From contig CAWEZO010000002.1 in assembly GCA_963813635.1 (NCBI GenBank), positions 496,001-560,000 of the forward strand: a stretch of DNA of 64,000 nucleotides. Reading direction: 5' to 3'. A program made the position numbers and the translations under genes. Positions 1 to 10,509 of the stretch are shown here, one piece after another (position 1 is the first letter of the stretch; every line of letters begins with the position of its first letter). Under the pieces are notes generated by a model. That model was not told where the DNA came from. It saw nothing but the letters and a program-made list of their open reading frames with translations, and did not search any database. The stretch comes from JBBRZM01 sp963813635. GTDB lineage: Bacteria > Actinomycetota > Acidimicrobiia > IMCC26256 > JBBRZM01.

Positions 1-1
1 G

Positions 2-2464
2 GCCCAGGCGATCGCAGCACACCTCGCGTCGTCACTCGGTCCGGCGGAGCCAATCGATCCGATCGAGCTCGACGGGCTCGGGCCACTTGGCGCGACGCGC
101 GTCACCAGCTGTTCCGATCCACACGCCGAGGCGCAGGCCGTCGTCCGTGGGATCGTCGAGCGACTCGAAGCCGGCACACCACTCCATCGGATCGCGCTGA
201 CATACCGCAACGCGGTGCCTTACGCGCGGCTGCTGCACGAAGAGCTCGCGGCTGCCGAGCTACCCGCTAACGGCGCATCACCGCGCACGCTCGCCCACAC
301 CGCGTCGGGGCGCACACTGCTCGGGTTGCTCCGCCTGCCCGATGTCGACTTCCAGCGCGACGCGGTGATGGCAGTGGTGAACGGCGCGCCGGTCCGCGAG
401 ACACGCGACGGGCGGACTGCACCCGGGCCGGACTGGGACCGATGCTCCTGTGCGGCGCACGTCGTCGCCGGAATCGACGAGTGGACGTCACGGCTCGACC
501 GCGCCATCACACGGTTGCGCGAGGTCGACCTCACCCGCGGGCACCGCACCGAGGTGGCCGTCGAGCGCGACGTCGGCCTGTCCGAGCGATTGCGAACATT
601 CGTGATCGAGCTGGCAGCCGAATGCGACCCCGGTCCGCGGCGATCGTGGGCGGAGCTGGCGACGTGGAGCGTCGGCCTGCTCGACCGTTACCTCGGGCGG
701 CCGGGGGCGGGCACGACATGGCCCGCTGAGGATCTCGCCGCCGACGACGCGCTCCGTGAGCGGCTTCTCGCGCTCGCCACGCTCGACGAGATCGGGGGCC
801 ACGTGGATCGCACGATGTTCGTGCGTGCGGTCGAGCAGGAGCTGGCGGCCCCGGTCGGACACATCGGTCGCTTCGGTGACGGCGTGTTCGTGGCGCCGCT
901 CACGATGCTTGCCGGCACGGAGTTCGACGCGGTCTTCGTCGTGGGGCTCGCCGAGGGCACGTTCCCGCCCCCGGCCCGTGACGACCCGGTGCTGCCCGAT
1001 AGCGAGCGCGCCCTCGTGCCGGGTGTGGCGGCCCGCGCCGACGCCGCCGCACGCGAGCACGCCGACTTTCTCGCCGCGCTTGCCGCCGCGCCGGAGCGCG
1101 CGTTGTTCTTTCCCCGCGCCGATCCGCGCTCGGGTCGGGAGCTGCGCCCCGCGCGATGGGCCCTCGACACCATCGCGACGCACGCAGGCCGCGCGGTCTA
1201 CGCCGACGACCTCGAGCCCACGGGGCGCTTCGCACACGAAGCGGCCACCGCCGGATGGTTCGAGGTCGTCGCGTCCTTCGAGGCCGGCCTGGTGCGCGCG
1301 CCGGCCGACAGCTCGGCACACGACCATGACCTGCGCACGCTCCTCTCGTGGCACCGCGGCGGCCACGCCCTCGGCACGCACCCGCTCGTCACGGCAGACC
1401 GAGCGCTCAGCGCCGGATTCGACGCGCTGGCTGCACGCAACGCGGCGGCGTACGGCGCCCACGACGGCGTGATCGGACCCATACCCGGGCTCGCGCCACG
1501 CGCCGACGTGCGCTACTCCCCCACGTCCCTCGAGACCTGGGCCGACTGTCCGTTCCGATACCTGCTGGCGCGCGTGCTGCACGTGCGCGAGGTCGAGCGG
1601 CCCGAGGCCCTCGATCACTTTCCCTCCGCGCCACGCGGCAAGCTGATCCACGAGGCCTTGGAGCGCTTTGCGCAACAACGCCCCTGCGACGACCCTGACG
1701 CGCCGTGGTCGCCTGCCGATCGCGCCCGCCTGCAAGAGATCGGCGACGAGCTGTGCGACGGGGTCGAAGCCGACGGCATCACCGGTCCGGCGCTGCTCTG
1801 GCGCCTCGAGCGCCGGCGGATCCTGCGCGAGCTGGTGTTGGTGCTCGACACCGACGAGGAGATGCGTGCCACGCGCCGTGTCGTACCGGTGGGCGTGGAA
1901 GTCGACTTCGGCGTCGACGATGACGGCCTTCCGGCGCTCGATCTCGAGCTGCGCGGCACCCCGGTGAGCTTCCGCGGCCATGTCGACCGCGTCGATCGTG
2001 CGCCCGACGGAAGCCGGATCGAGCTGTTTGACTACAAGACCGGCAAGTCCGACGACTTCCGGGACATCGCGGAGGATCCGGTGCTGAAGGGCACCAAGCT
2101 GCAGCTCGCGATCTACGCGCTCGCGTTGCGCACCGCGTACGGGGTACCGGTGCACGCGTCGTACTGGTTCACCCGCACTCGAGGAGCAGATGCGTTCCTC
2201 GGCTTCGAGCTCGACGGCGCGACCGAGGCCAGGATCACCTCGGTGCTCGAGTCGATGGTGGCGTCGATCGGCGACGGGCTGTTCCCCGCGTACCCGGGCG
2301 CCGAGGGCCATTACGGGCCCGACAACTGCGGGTATTGCCCCTACACGCGTCTGTGCCCACACGATCGCGTTCGCCGGTGGGACCGACGCATCGACGATCC
2401 CGTGCTCCGCCCGTTCCGCACCCTCCAAAGCGACGCGTACCCGGCGGAGGCAAGCGCGCCATGA
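2..2464 (+). CDS. AddB-like PD-(D/E)XK nuclease subunit (5' end outside window)
   Basis: The reading frame is open from the first complete codon, so the start lies upstream; about 820 residues are visible. The C-terminal third is a RecB/AddB-type nuclease: a Cys-containing entry motif (CPFRY, nt ~1546), the catalytic DYKTGK (nt ~2030) and a terminal cysteine group CGYCPYTRLC (nt ~2327-2356). Together with the upstream Cys this is the arrangement that holds a 4Fe-4S cluster in AddB. The visible N-terminal part looks like a degenerate helicase fold without a Walker A motif. It probably acts with the next gene as the DNA-end resection and recombination machine. The stop overlaps the next start as ATGA, implying translational coupling. 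AddB versus actinobacterial AdnA cannot be settled here. Confidence 0.85.
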   Translation, partial: AQAIAAHLASSLGPAEPIDPIELDGLGPLGATRVTSCSDPHAEAQAVVRGIVERLEAGTPLHRIALTYRNAVPYARLLHEELAAAELPANGASPRTLAHTASGRTLLGLLRLPDVDFQRDAVMAVVNGAPVRETRDGRTAPGPDWDRCSCAAHVVAGIDEWTSRLDRAITRLREVDLTRGHRTEVAVERDVGLSERLRTFVIELAAECDPGPRRSWAELATWSVGLLDRYLGRPGAGTTWPAEDLAADDALRERLLALATLDEIGGHVDRTMFVRAVEQELAAPVGHIGRFGDGVFVAPLTMLAGTEFDAVFVVGLAEGTFPPPARDDPVLPDSERALVPGVAARADAAAREHADFLAALAAAPERALFFPRADPRSGRELRPARWALDTIATHAGRAVYADDLEPTGRFAHEAATAGWFEVVASFEAGLVRAPADSSAHDHDLRTLLSWHRGGHALGTHPLVTADRALSAGFDALAARNAAAYGAHDGVIGPIPGLAPRADVRYSPTSLETWADCPFRYLLARVLHVREVERPEALDHFPSAPRGKLIHEALERFAQQRPCDDPDAPWSPADRARLQEIGDELCDGVEADGITGPALLWRLERRRILRELVLVLDTDEEMRATRRVVPVGVEVDFGVDDDGLPALDLELRGTPVSFRGHVDRVDRAPDGSRIELFDYKTGKSDDFRDIAEDPVLKGTKLQLAIYALALRTAYGVPVHASYWFTRTRGADAFLGFELDGATEARITSVLESMVASIGDGLFPAYPGAEGHYGPDNCGYCPYTRLCPHDRVRRWDRRIDDPVLRPFRTLQSDAYPAEASAP

Positions 2465-5400
2465 GCGCGGCGCTCCACGACGCGGAGGCCCGCGAGGCCA
2501 TCACCGCGCGCCTCGCCGACAACCTGTTCGTCGAGGCGGGCGCCGGCACCGGCAAGACGCAGTCGCTCGTCGACCGCGTCGTGTGCCTCGTGGCCGAGGG
2601 CACGAGCCTGAGCCAGGTGGCCGCGATCACGTTCACCGATGCGGCCGCAGCCGAGCTGCGCGAACGGATTCGACGCGAGCTCGAACGTGCCGCGCGGCGA
2701 CGAATCGCCCCGGCTCCTCCACCCTGCCGGGCGCGAGCGGTGCGCGAGTGCCGCCGCCGCGTTCGATGACGCAACCATCACGACGCTGCACGGCTTCGCG
2801 CAACGGATCGTCGCGGAGCACCCACTCGAGGCTGCGCTTCCCCCCGGGTTCGAGGTGGCCGATGCGGTGCAAGCGTCAGTCGGATTTCGACAGCGCTGGA
2901 CGCGCTTCCTGGATGCGCTCCTCGACGACCCGGCGCGGGAACGGGCGCTCGTCGTGTTGTTCGCTCTCGGCATGCGGACCTCGGCGTTCGAGCGGCTGGC
3001 GCGCGTGCTCCATGGCAACGTCGACAGGCTCGACGAGCCGCTCGACGATGAGGTCGGCCCCACCGGATCCGTCGCGATTCCTGCCTTCGACGCGCGGCCA
3101 GTCATCGCGCTCCTCGACACCGCGACGGCCTTCGCCGACCGCTGCAGCGATGACGACGACCGTCTCCTGCGGCATTTGGGCAAGCTTCAGGCGACTGCCG
3201 ACCGTCTCCGCAACGCAGGCGACGAGCTCGAGCAGCTCGACGTGCTTGCCGACCGGCCGTCGTTCAGCACCAGGGCGGGCCGCAAAGAACACTGGCCCGA
3301 CGGCATGAAGGACGAGATCCTGGAGCTGCTCCGCGGGGCCGAGGACGCGTGCGTCGACGCGATCGACGCGGTACGCGAGCCTGCACTCCGGCAGGTGATC
3401 GACGCGTTGACCGAGTTCACGCGCCAAGGTGCTCGCGAGCGTCGGGCGGAAGGCCGCGTCGAGTTTCATGATCTGCTCACGTTCGCGCGCGATCTCCTGC
3501 GCCGCGATGCATCGGTGCGGGCGAAGCTCCACGATCGCTACCCGGTGTTGCTGCTCGACGAGTTCCAGGACACCGATCCGCTCCAGATCGAGATCGCAGT
3601 GCTCATCGCGACCGATGCGCCCGACATCCAGGGCCGGTCGTGGTTCGAGCTCCCGTTCCAACCCGGTCGGCTGTTCGTCGTGGGCGACCCGCAACAATCG
3701 ATCTACCGGTTCCGGCGCGCCGACCTCGACTTGTACAGGCGGGCGCGAGAGCGTTTCGATGCCCCGCAGCGACTCGGCCTCACCGCCAACTTTCGATCGC
3801 GGCCCGCCATCCTCGCCTGGGTCAACGCGCTCTTCGCGTCACTCATGACACCCGACGGCGACGGCGCGGGCGACGCAGCGCCGTTCCAAGCGCTGAGCGC
3901 CACGTGTGTCGACTGTCCCGACACGCCGCTGCCCGTCCAGCTCCTCGGCCACACATGGGAGGAGAAGGCCGACCTCGGCGAGCTCCGCATGCAGGAGGCC
4001 GGAGAGATCGCGGCACTCATCGCGCGGGCGCGCGCCGAAGGCTGGCCCGTGCGCCGGCCCACGCCCGACGATCCCGATCACACCGCGCCGGCTCGGTACG
4101 GCGACATCGCCATCCTCTTGCCCTCGCGCGCAACGCTCCCGTACCTCGAGGAGGCCTTCGACGACGCAACCGTGCCGATCCGCATCGAAAGCCAGTCGCT
4201 CGTGTTCGCTACGAGTGAGGTGCACGACCTCATGTCGATCCTGGGCGCGATCGATGATCCCGGCGACGAGGTCTCTGTCGTGGCCGCGCTGCGCGCTCCG
4301 GGGTTCGGCTGCCGCGATGACGAGCTGGTCGAGTTCGCGCAGGCCGGCGGGCACTGGGACTACCGGCGTGAACCACCCGACGGCCTCGCCACACAGCACC
4401 CGGTCGTCGCGGGGATGCGTGCGTTGCGCGACCTGCACGCCACGCGGTGGTGGGAAAGCGTCAGCGAGACGGTCGGTCGCGTCATTCGCGAGCGCCGGTT
4501 GTTGGAGCTCGCGGTTGCATACGACCGCCCGCGTGATCACTGGCGACGCACGCAGTTCGTCGTCGACGCGGCCCGCTCGTTCGGCGAGGGAGGCGGCACG
4601 ACGCTCCGGGGGTTCGTCGACTGGCTGCGCGAGCAGCTCGACGAAGACGCCCGCGCGGTCGAGGTCGTCGTGCCGGAGCCCGACGACGATGCCGTTCGCA
4701 TCCTCACGGTGCACGGCGCGAAGGGGCTCGAGTTCCCGATCGTGGTGCTCGCCGGGTTGGGTGTGCGGAGCCGGATTCAAGCCCCACCGCTGCTGTGGGG
4801 CGAGAGCAGGATCGAGATCGGGTTGGGCAAGGACCAGCAACGTTTCGAGACCGCGGGATTCCAGCCGGCGCGCCAGGCGGAGCACGACGCGCAGAACGCC
4901 GAGGAGGCACGCCTGCTGTACGTGGCCGCAACACGGGCGCGCGACCACCTCGTGGTCAGCGTGCACCACCGCGCGACCGACAAGTGCCCGGCGGCCAACG
5001 TGCTGGAGCTGGCCGGTGACGTTCCCGACCTGTGGCGAGTGGCGAATGTCCTCGACGGCGAGCCGGCCCGCGCCGCGGCACCACCACCCGCCGACACGCC
5101 TGCGGCCCCGGAGAGCGAGAGCGACGTGCACGACGTCGAGGGTCGAGCCGAGTGGCAGGCGCGACGGGCGGCTCTCGTGGCCGCCAACCGGCGGGCGCCG
5201 ACGATCTCCGCGACCGCGCTCGCGACGAGCGACGGCCCCGGCGAGCTCGCCGGTCGTGTTGCACCACCCGATCCCAACCTCGAGTCCGACGAGCCCGAAG
5301 GCGACCGGCCGGCGTGGAGGCGCGGCCGGGCCGGCACCGCGATCGGGCGTGCGGTCCACGCCGTGTTACAGACCGTCGACTTCGTGAGCGGAGCAGGCTT

Positions 5401-5866
5401 GCAGCCGGTCGCTCGCGCACAGGCGCTGGCCGAAGGGATTCCCGAACGGGCTCGAGAGATCGAGCTGCTCACGGCGAGCGTCCTCGGCGCGCCCGTGCTC
5501 GAGTTGGCACGCGCCGGCCGCGCCTGGCGCGAGGTGCCCGTGGCGGCACCGATCGGCGCCACGATGGTGGAGGGTTTCATCGACCTGCTGATCGAAGGCC
5601 CCGACGGACTCATCGTCGTCGACTACAAGACCGACCACGTGCCGAACGACGCCGACATCGATGCCGCGGTGGCCAGGTATCGCATCCAGGGCGCGGCGTA
5701 CGCGCTCGCCTTGGAGTCGGCGCTCGGCCGGCCCGTTACGCGCGTCGTGTTCGTGTTCGCACGCCGAGGCGGAGCAGTCGAGCGCGAGATCACCGACGTC
5801 CGGCACGCGATCGGCGACGTGCGAACGCTGCTCCACGATCGCATCGAGGCCAACGCTTCGAGATGA
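2461..5866 (+). CDS. AddA/RecB-like UvrD-family helicase-nuclease, one frameshift
   Basis: This is the ATP-dependent helicase-nuclease partner of the preceding gene, for double-strand-break end processing. Motifs in order: Walker A AGAGTGKT (nt ~2536), TTLHGFA (~2780), Walker B LLLDEFQDTD (~3548), GDPQQSIYRFR (~3682), TVHGAKGLEFP (~4708), the VAATRARD motif (~4921) and a C-terminal nuclease motif VDYKTD (~5616). Start ATG 2461 overlaps the upstream stop. The first ~80 codons are in one frame and the rest in the next; the break is in the CG-rich stretch at nt ~2690-2700, where two bases appear to be missing. Everything downstream is intact, so I favour a sequencing error over a true pseudogene. 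Confidence 0.85.
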
Positions 5867-6321
5867 TTACGCTTGTCGCCGTGCCGCGCTGGCCGGTTGT
5901 TGCGCTCGGAATCGTGCTCCTGATCGCGTGCAGCGAGTCCGGGAGCGGACACGGTGATCGCGGCAGTCAGCCCAAGGCGCGCGCTGATCTGACTGTCGAG
6001 GGCGTGGCGGCCACCCCGTTCTCCGCGACGCTCCGCTGCGGCGACGGGACGAGCCGCGCGACCGGCTCGCTGGCAGGGCACGCCGCCGAGCTCTGTCGGC
6101 ACCTCGTCACTTCGCCTGACGTCTTCGACGGTATCGGCGACGCGGATCGGCAGTGCACGCAGATCTACGGCGGCCCCGAGCGCGCACGCATTCGGGGCAG
6201 CCTCAATGGGCACCGGGTTGACATCGAGGTGAGTCGCAACGACGGTTGCGGAATCGGGGACTGGAAGCGTCTCGAATGGCTGCTCGGTCCACCGGCCGAA
6301 CAGGCACCCGGCCCGCAGTGA
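5863..6321 (+). CDS. Small lipoprotein with subtilisin-inhibitor-like domain
   Basis: 152 residues starting at an ATG that overlaps the helicase stop (ATGA). The N-terminus is a hydrophobic signal ending in the lipobox LLIAC, so the product should be a membrane-anchored exported lipoprotein. The mature part has cysteines and spacing reminiscent of Streptomyces subtilisin inhibitor-like proteins (a CxxG segment, a C..L segment, a CTQIY segment and a final NDGC followed by a hydrophobic strand). The SSI assignment is by eye and moderate. Coupling of an exported protein to a DNA-repair operon is odd and may only reflect compact packing. No other function is evident. Confidence 0.6.
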   Translation: MITLVAVPRWPVVALGIVLLIACSESGSGHGDRGSQPKARADLTVEGVAATPFSATLRCGDGTSRATGSLAGHAAELCRHLVTSPDVFDGIGDADRQCTQIYGGPERARIRGSLNGHRVDIEVSRNDGCGIGDWKRLEWLLGPPAEQAPGPQ

Positions 6322-6383
6322 GCCGCCGGCGCCCCGCTCGCGCCCGCACGAACCTTCGCTCAACGGGGCGATCGCCCTCGTTG

Positions 6384-7523
6384 CTAGGCCTCGTGGAGCA
6401 GGAACGCGACGTTGTCGTGGAACAGGCCGGCGTCCTCTTCGGGCTTCACGCCGGTCGCGCGGTAGTCATCGATCGGTGTCGCAGATCCCTCGGAGTGCGG
6501 GTAATCGCTGCAACACATGAACAATCCGTCAGAGCGTGCCCGGAGTCGCTCGGGCCGCTCGTAGGAGAAGGCGGCGACGCGCACCTGGCGCCGGAAATAC
6601 TCGCTCGGCCGCAACTCGAGGTCACACAGGGGCCGGCCGTTCAGCTTGGTCGTGAACTCGGTACCACCGTCGAGCATCATCAGGTACATCGGCACCCACA
6701 CCGCGCTCAGCTCCACGATGCCGAGCCGTAGCTCGGGGTGACGATCGAGCGTGCCGTTCACGATCAGATCAGTTGTGGCGAGCGCCGGCGGTGTCCAGAT
6801 GAAGACCGACTCGAGTGCCGAGACCAACTCGTCCTCGGGATCGGTGTACCACGCGTCCTCGAAGATCCGCGGCTGGTCGGCGACGTGGAACACAGGTGTA
6901 ACCCCGTGCTCGACGAACACAGACCAGATGCGCTCGTGATCTGGATGTGACAACGCTCGTCCGTCGACGGTCGCCGGCGCGATCATCGCGAGCCGCACTC
7001 CGCTCCGCCCGAGCCGCTCGAGCTCGGTTTCCAGCCACATGGGATCGCGGAAGGTCAGGTGCGCGACCGGATGCAGCTGTCCCCTGCCCTCCTCGACGAC
7101 GGTCGCGCACCAACGGTTCCAAGCCGACATGTTCGCCGTGAGCGCCGGCAGCGACTCCGAGAGGCGCCGCTCCCAGAGCAGGCCGAAGTTGGGGAACAGC
7201 ACCGCCGAATCCACACCCAGTGCCTCGAGGCGACGGGCGCGCGCTGTGGGATCCCAGTAGTCGGCGGGTAGCTCGTCGTCGTAGCGGTACTCGGCCGGCA
7301 GGCCCTGCCGGTGACGCTGCCGATGGCGGCCGACCCGCGCCGTGTCACCGGGCAGCTGCACGTCGGCGATCTCGAGGCGGCGGTCCCCCCAGCACACCCA
7401 GGCATATCCGAGGTCGTCGTCCTCGATGCGGAGCGCCTGGTCACGCCAGTGGGGATCGATGTGGTCGGCCCACAACGTGCGGCTCTCGAAGAGGTGCTGA
7501 TCGCAGTCGATGATCGCGGTCAC
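6384..7523 (-). CDS. Amidohydrolase-2 family metal-dependent hydrolase
   Basis: About 380 residues. Likely a TIM-barrel amidohydrolase of the ACMSD/amidohydrolase-2 type, acting on a C-C or C-N bond of a carboxylated or cyclic substrate. Visible metal-site elements are the N-terminal DxH in IDCDQH, His residues in the HPVAHL and VFHVAD strands, and the C-terminal SDYPHSEG carrying the usual catalytic Asp. I chose GTG 7523 because it sits a few codons before the DxH strand and is preceded by a G-rich ribosome site; the open frame upstream encodes nothing family-like. Transcribed convergently with the lipoprotein gene. The substrate cannot be deduced. Confidence 0.82.
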   Translation of the reverse strand: MTAIIDCDQHLFESRTLWADHIDPHWRDQALRIEDDDLGYAWVCWGDRRLEIADVQLPGDTARVGRHRQRHRQGLPAEYRYDDELPADYWDPTARARRLEALGVDSAVLFPNFGLLWERRLSESLPALTANMSAWNRWCATVVEEGRGQLHPVAHLTFRDPMWLETELERLGRSGVRLAMIAPATVDGRALSHPDHERIWSVFVEHGVTPVFHVADQPRIFEDAWYTDPEDELVSALESVFIWTPPALATTDLIVNGTLDRHPELRLGIVELSAVWVPMYLMMLDGGTEFTTKLNGRPLCDLELRPSEYFRRQVRVAAFSYERPERLRARSDGLFMCCSDYPHSEGSATPIDDYRATGVKPEEDAGLFHDNVAFLLHEA

Positions 7524-7719
7524 GGCGCCCCCCGGCTTTCGTTCGCCCGAGTTTGGCACGAAGCCGCCGCAACGGCATTTCCGGTGCGCTTGGGCACTAG
7601 ATGCGCACGCTGTAGCCACTTCCGCGCGCGAATACCACGCTGCGTGAGATCTGCCCAACAGATTCCGCCGAATCGTGCCGATAGGGCAATGAACGCAAAC
7701 CGCCACCGACCGAGGAATC

Positions 7720-8636
7720 ATGACTCACTTCAGCCGCCAGCTCACCCGCAGCACCACACGACTGACCCGCAGCCTTGCAATAGGGGCGGCAATCGCCTTG
7801 TTTGCCGGCGCATGCGCCGTCGCGGCGCCGCCGAGCGCACAATTGAACGCACCGCAGACGACGCCGGGGACGCGTAATGCCTACCTCTGGCCCTTCGCTG
7901 CCAACTCGTGGGTCAACACCCCGGTCGCAGCGACTGCGACCTACGGCTCCGCTGCCCCGTTCAGCTACGCGAACATCAACGCCGAAAGCTGGTCCGTCAA
8001 CACCGGCATCGCCGGTGACGGAACCGGCCCCGGCGGCGGCTCGGACGCCCATGTCTGCCTGTGGAACTCGGCGGCGACCCAGATCAACGATGACTGGAAC
8101 TTCTCGGCGTACGTCGTCAACGTGAACGCGCGCGGAGCGCGTACAACGCCGGCACGCTCGCCATCCGTGTACCGGCGTGCGCCGGGCTGATCCGAAAGGA
8201 AGAGCTCGACCGGAAGCAGATCCCGCACGCGCTCGCACTGGTCGTCGATCAGTACTCCTTGTCGAACAACTTGAAGTGGCCGGCAACCGCGATCGACTCC
8301 GACACGAGCAAGCACACAGGAGGCGGTCTCTGGTACGGAGCGTTGTACGCAATCCCGCCGAGCGTGAACGTCGCGGGACTCGGACTCACCGCCGGCGGGC
8401 TCACCATGGCCCACGCCTTGCAGGACTACGGCGCAGTCATCGCGGACCAGGGCGCGAACAACAGCTTCTATGCAGAAGGTAGGACCTCAGGGTCTGCCGG
8501 GCTGGCCGGCGCCCGCGCCGACGTCGCGAGGCTCATGCCCTACCTGCGTGAGATCACCAACAGCACGGCATCGACCCCCGGCGGCGGAGCAGTCGGGAGT
8601 GCGCGGCGCCAGCCGCTCGCCCCCGCGTTCGGCTAA
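7720..8636 (+). CDS. Exported protein of unknown function, one frameshift
   Basis: Begins at ATG 7720 behind a CGAGGA ribosome site and carries a signal with a lipobox-like FAGAC, so it is exported and possibly lipid-anchored. The first ~135 codons are in one frame; after a break near nt 8130-8135 the protein continues in another with a segment reading AGLIRKEELDRKQIPHAL, a pattern seen in exported actinobacterial and proteobacterial proteins. The C-terminal part is Gly/Ala-rich and lacks catalytic signatures I recognise. The continuing coding character on both sides suggests a sequence error. No function assigned. Confidence 0.6.
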
Positions 8637-8667
8637 CCGGTTCGTCTCACCACACGCGAGCGTGCGT

Positions 8668-9315
8668 CTACGCCGTCCGGCAAAAGCGGACGTGCGCGAC
8701 CGCGGGTGAGCACGCAAGCTCGACGCATTCGTAGCCATACGGGCCGCCGTCGAGGTGGTCGAAGAGCCGTTCGCCCACGCCGAGCAGGACGGGCACGATC
8801 GTCAGGTGCAGGTCGTCGATCAACCCGGCGCGCAGGTACTGCTGGACCGTGGCAACGCCACCGCCGAGCCTGACGTCGTTGCCGTCGGCAGCGTCGAGTG
8901 CTCGCTCGAGCGCCGCTTCGATGCCGTCCTCGACGAAATGGAACGTGGTACCTCCCTGCATCGGAATCGACGGTCGTGGGTGGTGGGTGAGCACGAACAC
9001 GGGGTGGTGGTACGGCGGATCGTCGCCCCACCAGCCGGTCCACGGGTCGTTGCCCCATGCGCCGCGGATGGGACCGAACATGTTGCGGCCCATGATCGTG
9101 GCGCCGATGCCGAGGTCGCCCTGTGCGACGAACTCGTCGTCGATGCCCTCCTCGCCAACGTCCATGCCCTGCATCCGACGACCGCTGCGCGTCTCGAAGA
9201 CCCATTCATGCAGTCGAGTCCCGCCCTCACCGAGCGGGTCGGCGCGGCTCTGATTGGGTCCGGCCGCGTACCCGTCGAGCGAGACCGCAAAGCTGTGCAC
9301 GCGGAGCTTCGGCAT
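8668..9315 (-). CDS. Dihydrofolate reductase family protein (RibD C-terminal domain)
   Basis: 215 residues with the RibD-C/DHFR-like layout: VSLDGYAAGP near the N-terminus, an IMGRNMFGP nucleotide-binding loop, a VFVLTHHPR strand, RLGGGVATVQQYL and DDLHLTIVPVLLGVGERLF near the C-terminus. These stand-alone proteins are putative NAD(P)H-dependent reductases whose physiological substrate is usually unknown. ATG 9315 directly precedes the first conserved strand. A distant paralog is at 11611-12171. Intact, unlike several neighbours. Confidence 0.85.
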   Translation of the reverse strand: MPKLRVHSFAVSLDGYAAGPNQSRADPLGEGGTRLHEWVFETRSGRRMQGMDVGEEGIDDEFVAQGDLGIGATIMGRNMFGPIRGAWGNDPWTGWWGDDPPYHHPVFVLTHHPRPSIPMQGGTTFHFVEDGIEAALERALDAADGNDVRLGGGVATVQQYLRAGLIDDLHLTIVPVLLGVGERLFDHLDGGPYGYECVELACSPAVAHVRFCRTA

Positions 9316-9369
9316 CGGGTTCTCCCGGCAGATCAGCGCGTGGTGTGCGAGGTCAACGCACGTCTTGGT

Positions 9370-9951
9370 TCACTCGGCTCCCGTCTCACGGCTGAGGTCT
9401 TCGCGCGAATCGTCTCGGGAGCGACGATCCGCTGCATCGAGCAAGTCGCGCACGGCGTCGACATCGAAGGGCCGTTCGATCAGGGTGGTTGCGTCCCACT
9501 GGCTGCGCGGCACCCCGAAGTAGTCACCTCCGTAGACGTGGATCGCGGCCGTATAGCTGTCACGCGGATTTGTCACCGCATGGATCGCATCCTCTCCGAG
9601 AAGCCCCACGTCACCGGGGCCGAGTTGTTTCGTTCCCGAGCGCTCGATCGTCGAGCGGTGTCGACGAAAGAACACGTTGTCCTCCACGCCGCCGTAGATC
9701 CCGTTCGCGGTCCACATCCGATGATCGTGGGGAAACAGCGCAACGCGAGGTGGCCACACGAGCTGCAAGACCGTGAGCTCAGGTGATCGGTGCAGGCATC
9801 GCAAACCACCCGCACGGGGCTGACCGAGCGCGGTGTCGATCGCCCCGGGGTCCGAGACCGCGCGCTCGACCAGCTCCTTGACCGCGAGGCTCGGCTGGGT
9901 CTCCGCGAGCGCGGCGTGACACTCCGCCACGAACTCGTCGACATCGAACAT
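9370..9951 (-). CDS. Cupin-fold cysteine-dioxygenase-like protein
   Basis: 193 residues. The core contains FPHDHRMW, a later GxE-like element and a C-terminal IHVYGGDYFG, consistent with the double-stranded beta-helix (cupin) fold of cysteine dioxygenase-like metal enzymes; the HDH pair and IHVYGG histidine are candidate metal ligands. ATG 9951 has a clear GAGGAG ribosome site; the longer open frame upstream is unlike any family. Function beyond metal-dependent dioxygenase-like is not deducible. Same strand as the genes on both sides. Confidence 0.7.
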   Translation of the reverse strand: MFDVDEFVAECHAALAETQPSLAVKELVERAVSDPGAIDTALGQPRAGGLRCLHRSPELTVLQLVWPPRVALFPHDHRMWTANGIYGGVEDNVFFRRHRSTIERSGTKQLGPGDVGLLGEDAIHAVTNPRDSYTAAIHVYGGDYFGVPRSQWDATTLIERPFDVDAVRDLLDAADRRSRDDSREDLSRETGAE

Positions 9952-10036
9952 CGCGACTCCTCGGACCGGACCGAACGTGGACCTGATTGGACGGCTTTCG
10001 AACCCCCGTGACCAGGAGGTCATTACGGTGCACTCT

Positions 10037-10489
10037 TCAAGGAGCGGTGTTCTGTATCTGTTCGACCAGTGCGAGATCATCACGCACCGCCCAGTGTTCC
10101 ATGATCTGACCGTTCGCGACGCGGAAGATATGCACCTGCGGCCACGCCACGGTTCGCCCGGCCACGGGCAGACCGGCAAGACGTGGGAAGCCGTTTCCGA
10201 TATGAGTTCCGTGCATTGTGAACCAAGTGATGACGCGGTCGTCCTGGCTCATCGTCGCGTGGATCTCGACGTGGCGGTCGGCGAAGCTCGCTTCGAGCCA
10301 CCCGCCCACGATCTCGAAGATGGCGAGGCCGCGCTGTCGGCTCACGTTGTCGAAGAACTCAGGCGAGAAGTGGTCGAACACGGAGCGGTCGCCGTTCTCT
10401 GACCACAACGCGTAGCCGCGAGCGATGACGTCTGCGCTCAGCGATTCGCTCCTCTCCACGCGCACAGGTTGGCCGATACGGAGTGCCAC
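10037..10489 (-). CDS. SnoaL-like / NTF2-fold ester cyclase family protein
   Basis: 150 residues with the compact alpha+beta pattern of SnoaL-like polyketide cyclases. An early ARGYALWSENGD helix and a middle VEIHATMSQDDRVITWFTMHGTH run (quoted in part) resemble the region holding the catalytic Asp/His in SnoaL, and it ends in an IFRVANGQIMEHWAVRDD strand pair. Start is GTG 10489. Such proteins catalyse cyclisation, hydrolysis or isomerisation, or act as ligand-binding scaffolds; the role here is unknown. Confidence 0.75.
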   Translation of the reverse strand: MALRIGQPVRVERSESLSADVIARGYALWSENGDRSVFDHFSPEFFDNVSRQRGLAIFEIVGGWLEASFADRHVEIHATMSQDDRVITWFTMHGTHIGNGFPRLAGLPVAGRTVAWPQVHIFRVANGQIMEHWAVRDDLALVEQIQNTAP

Positions 10490-10509
10490 GGTCGAGTACC
10501 GATCGGCGG

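Noticed and set aside
488..2428. 646-codon open frame on the minus strand
   Set aside because: It lies opposite the AddB-like gene; its translation has no family motif and follows the third-position GC pattern of a shadow frame.
3839..5359. 506-codon minus-strand frame
   Set aside because: Antisense shadow of the helicase, with Arg/Gly-rich translation and no motifs.
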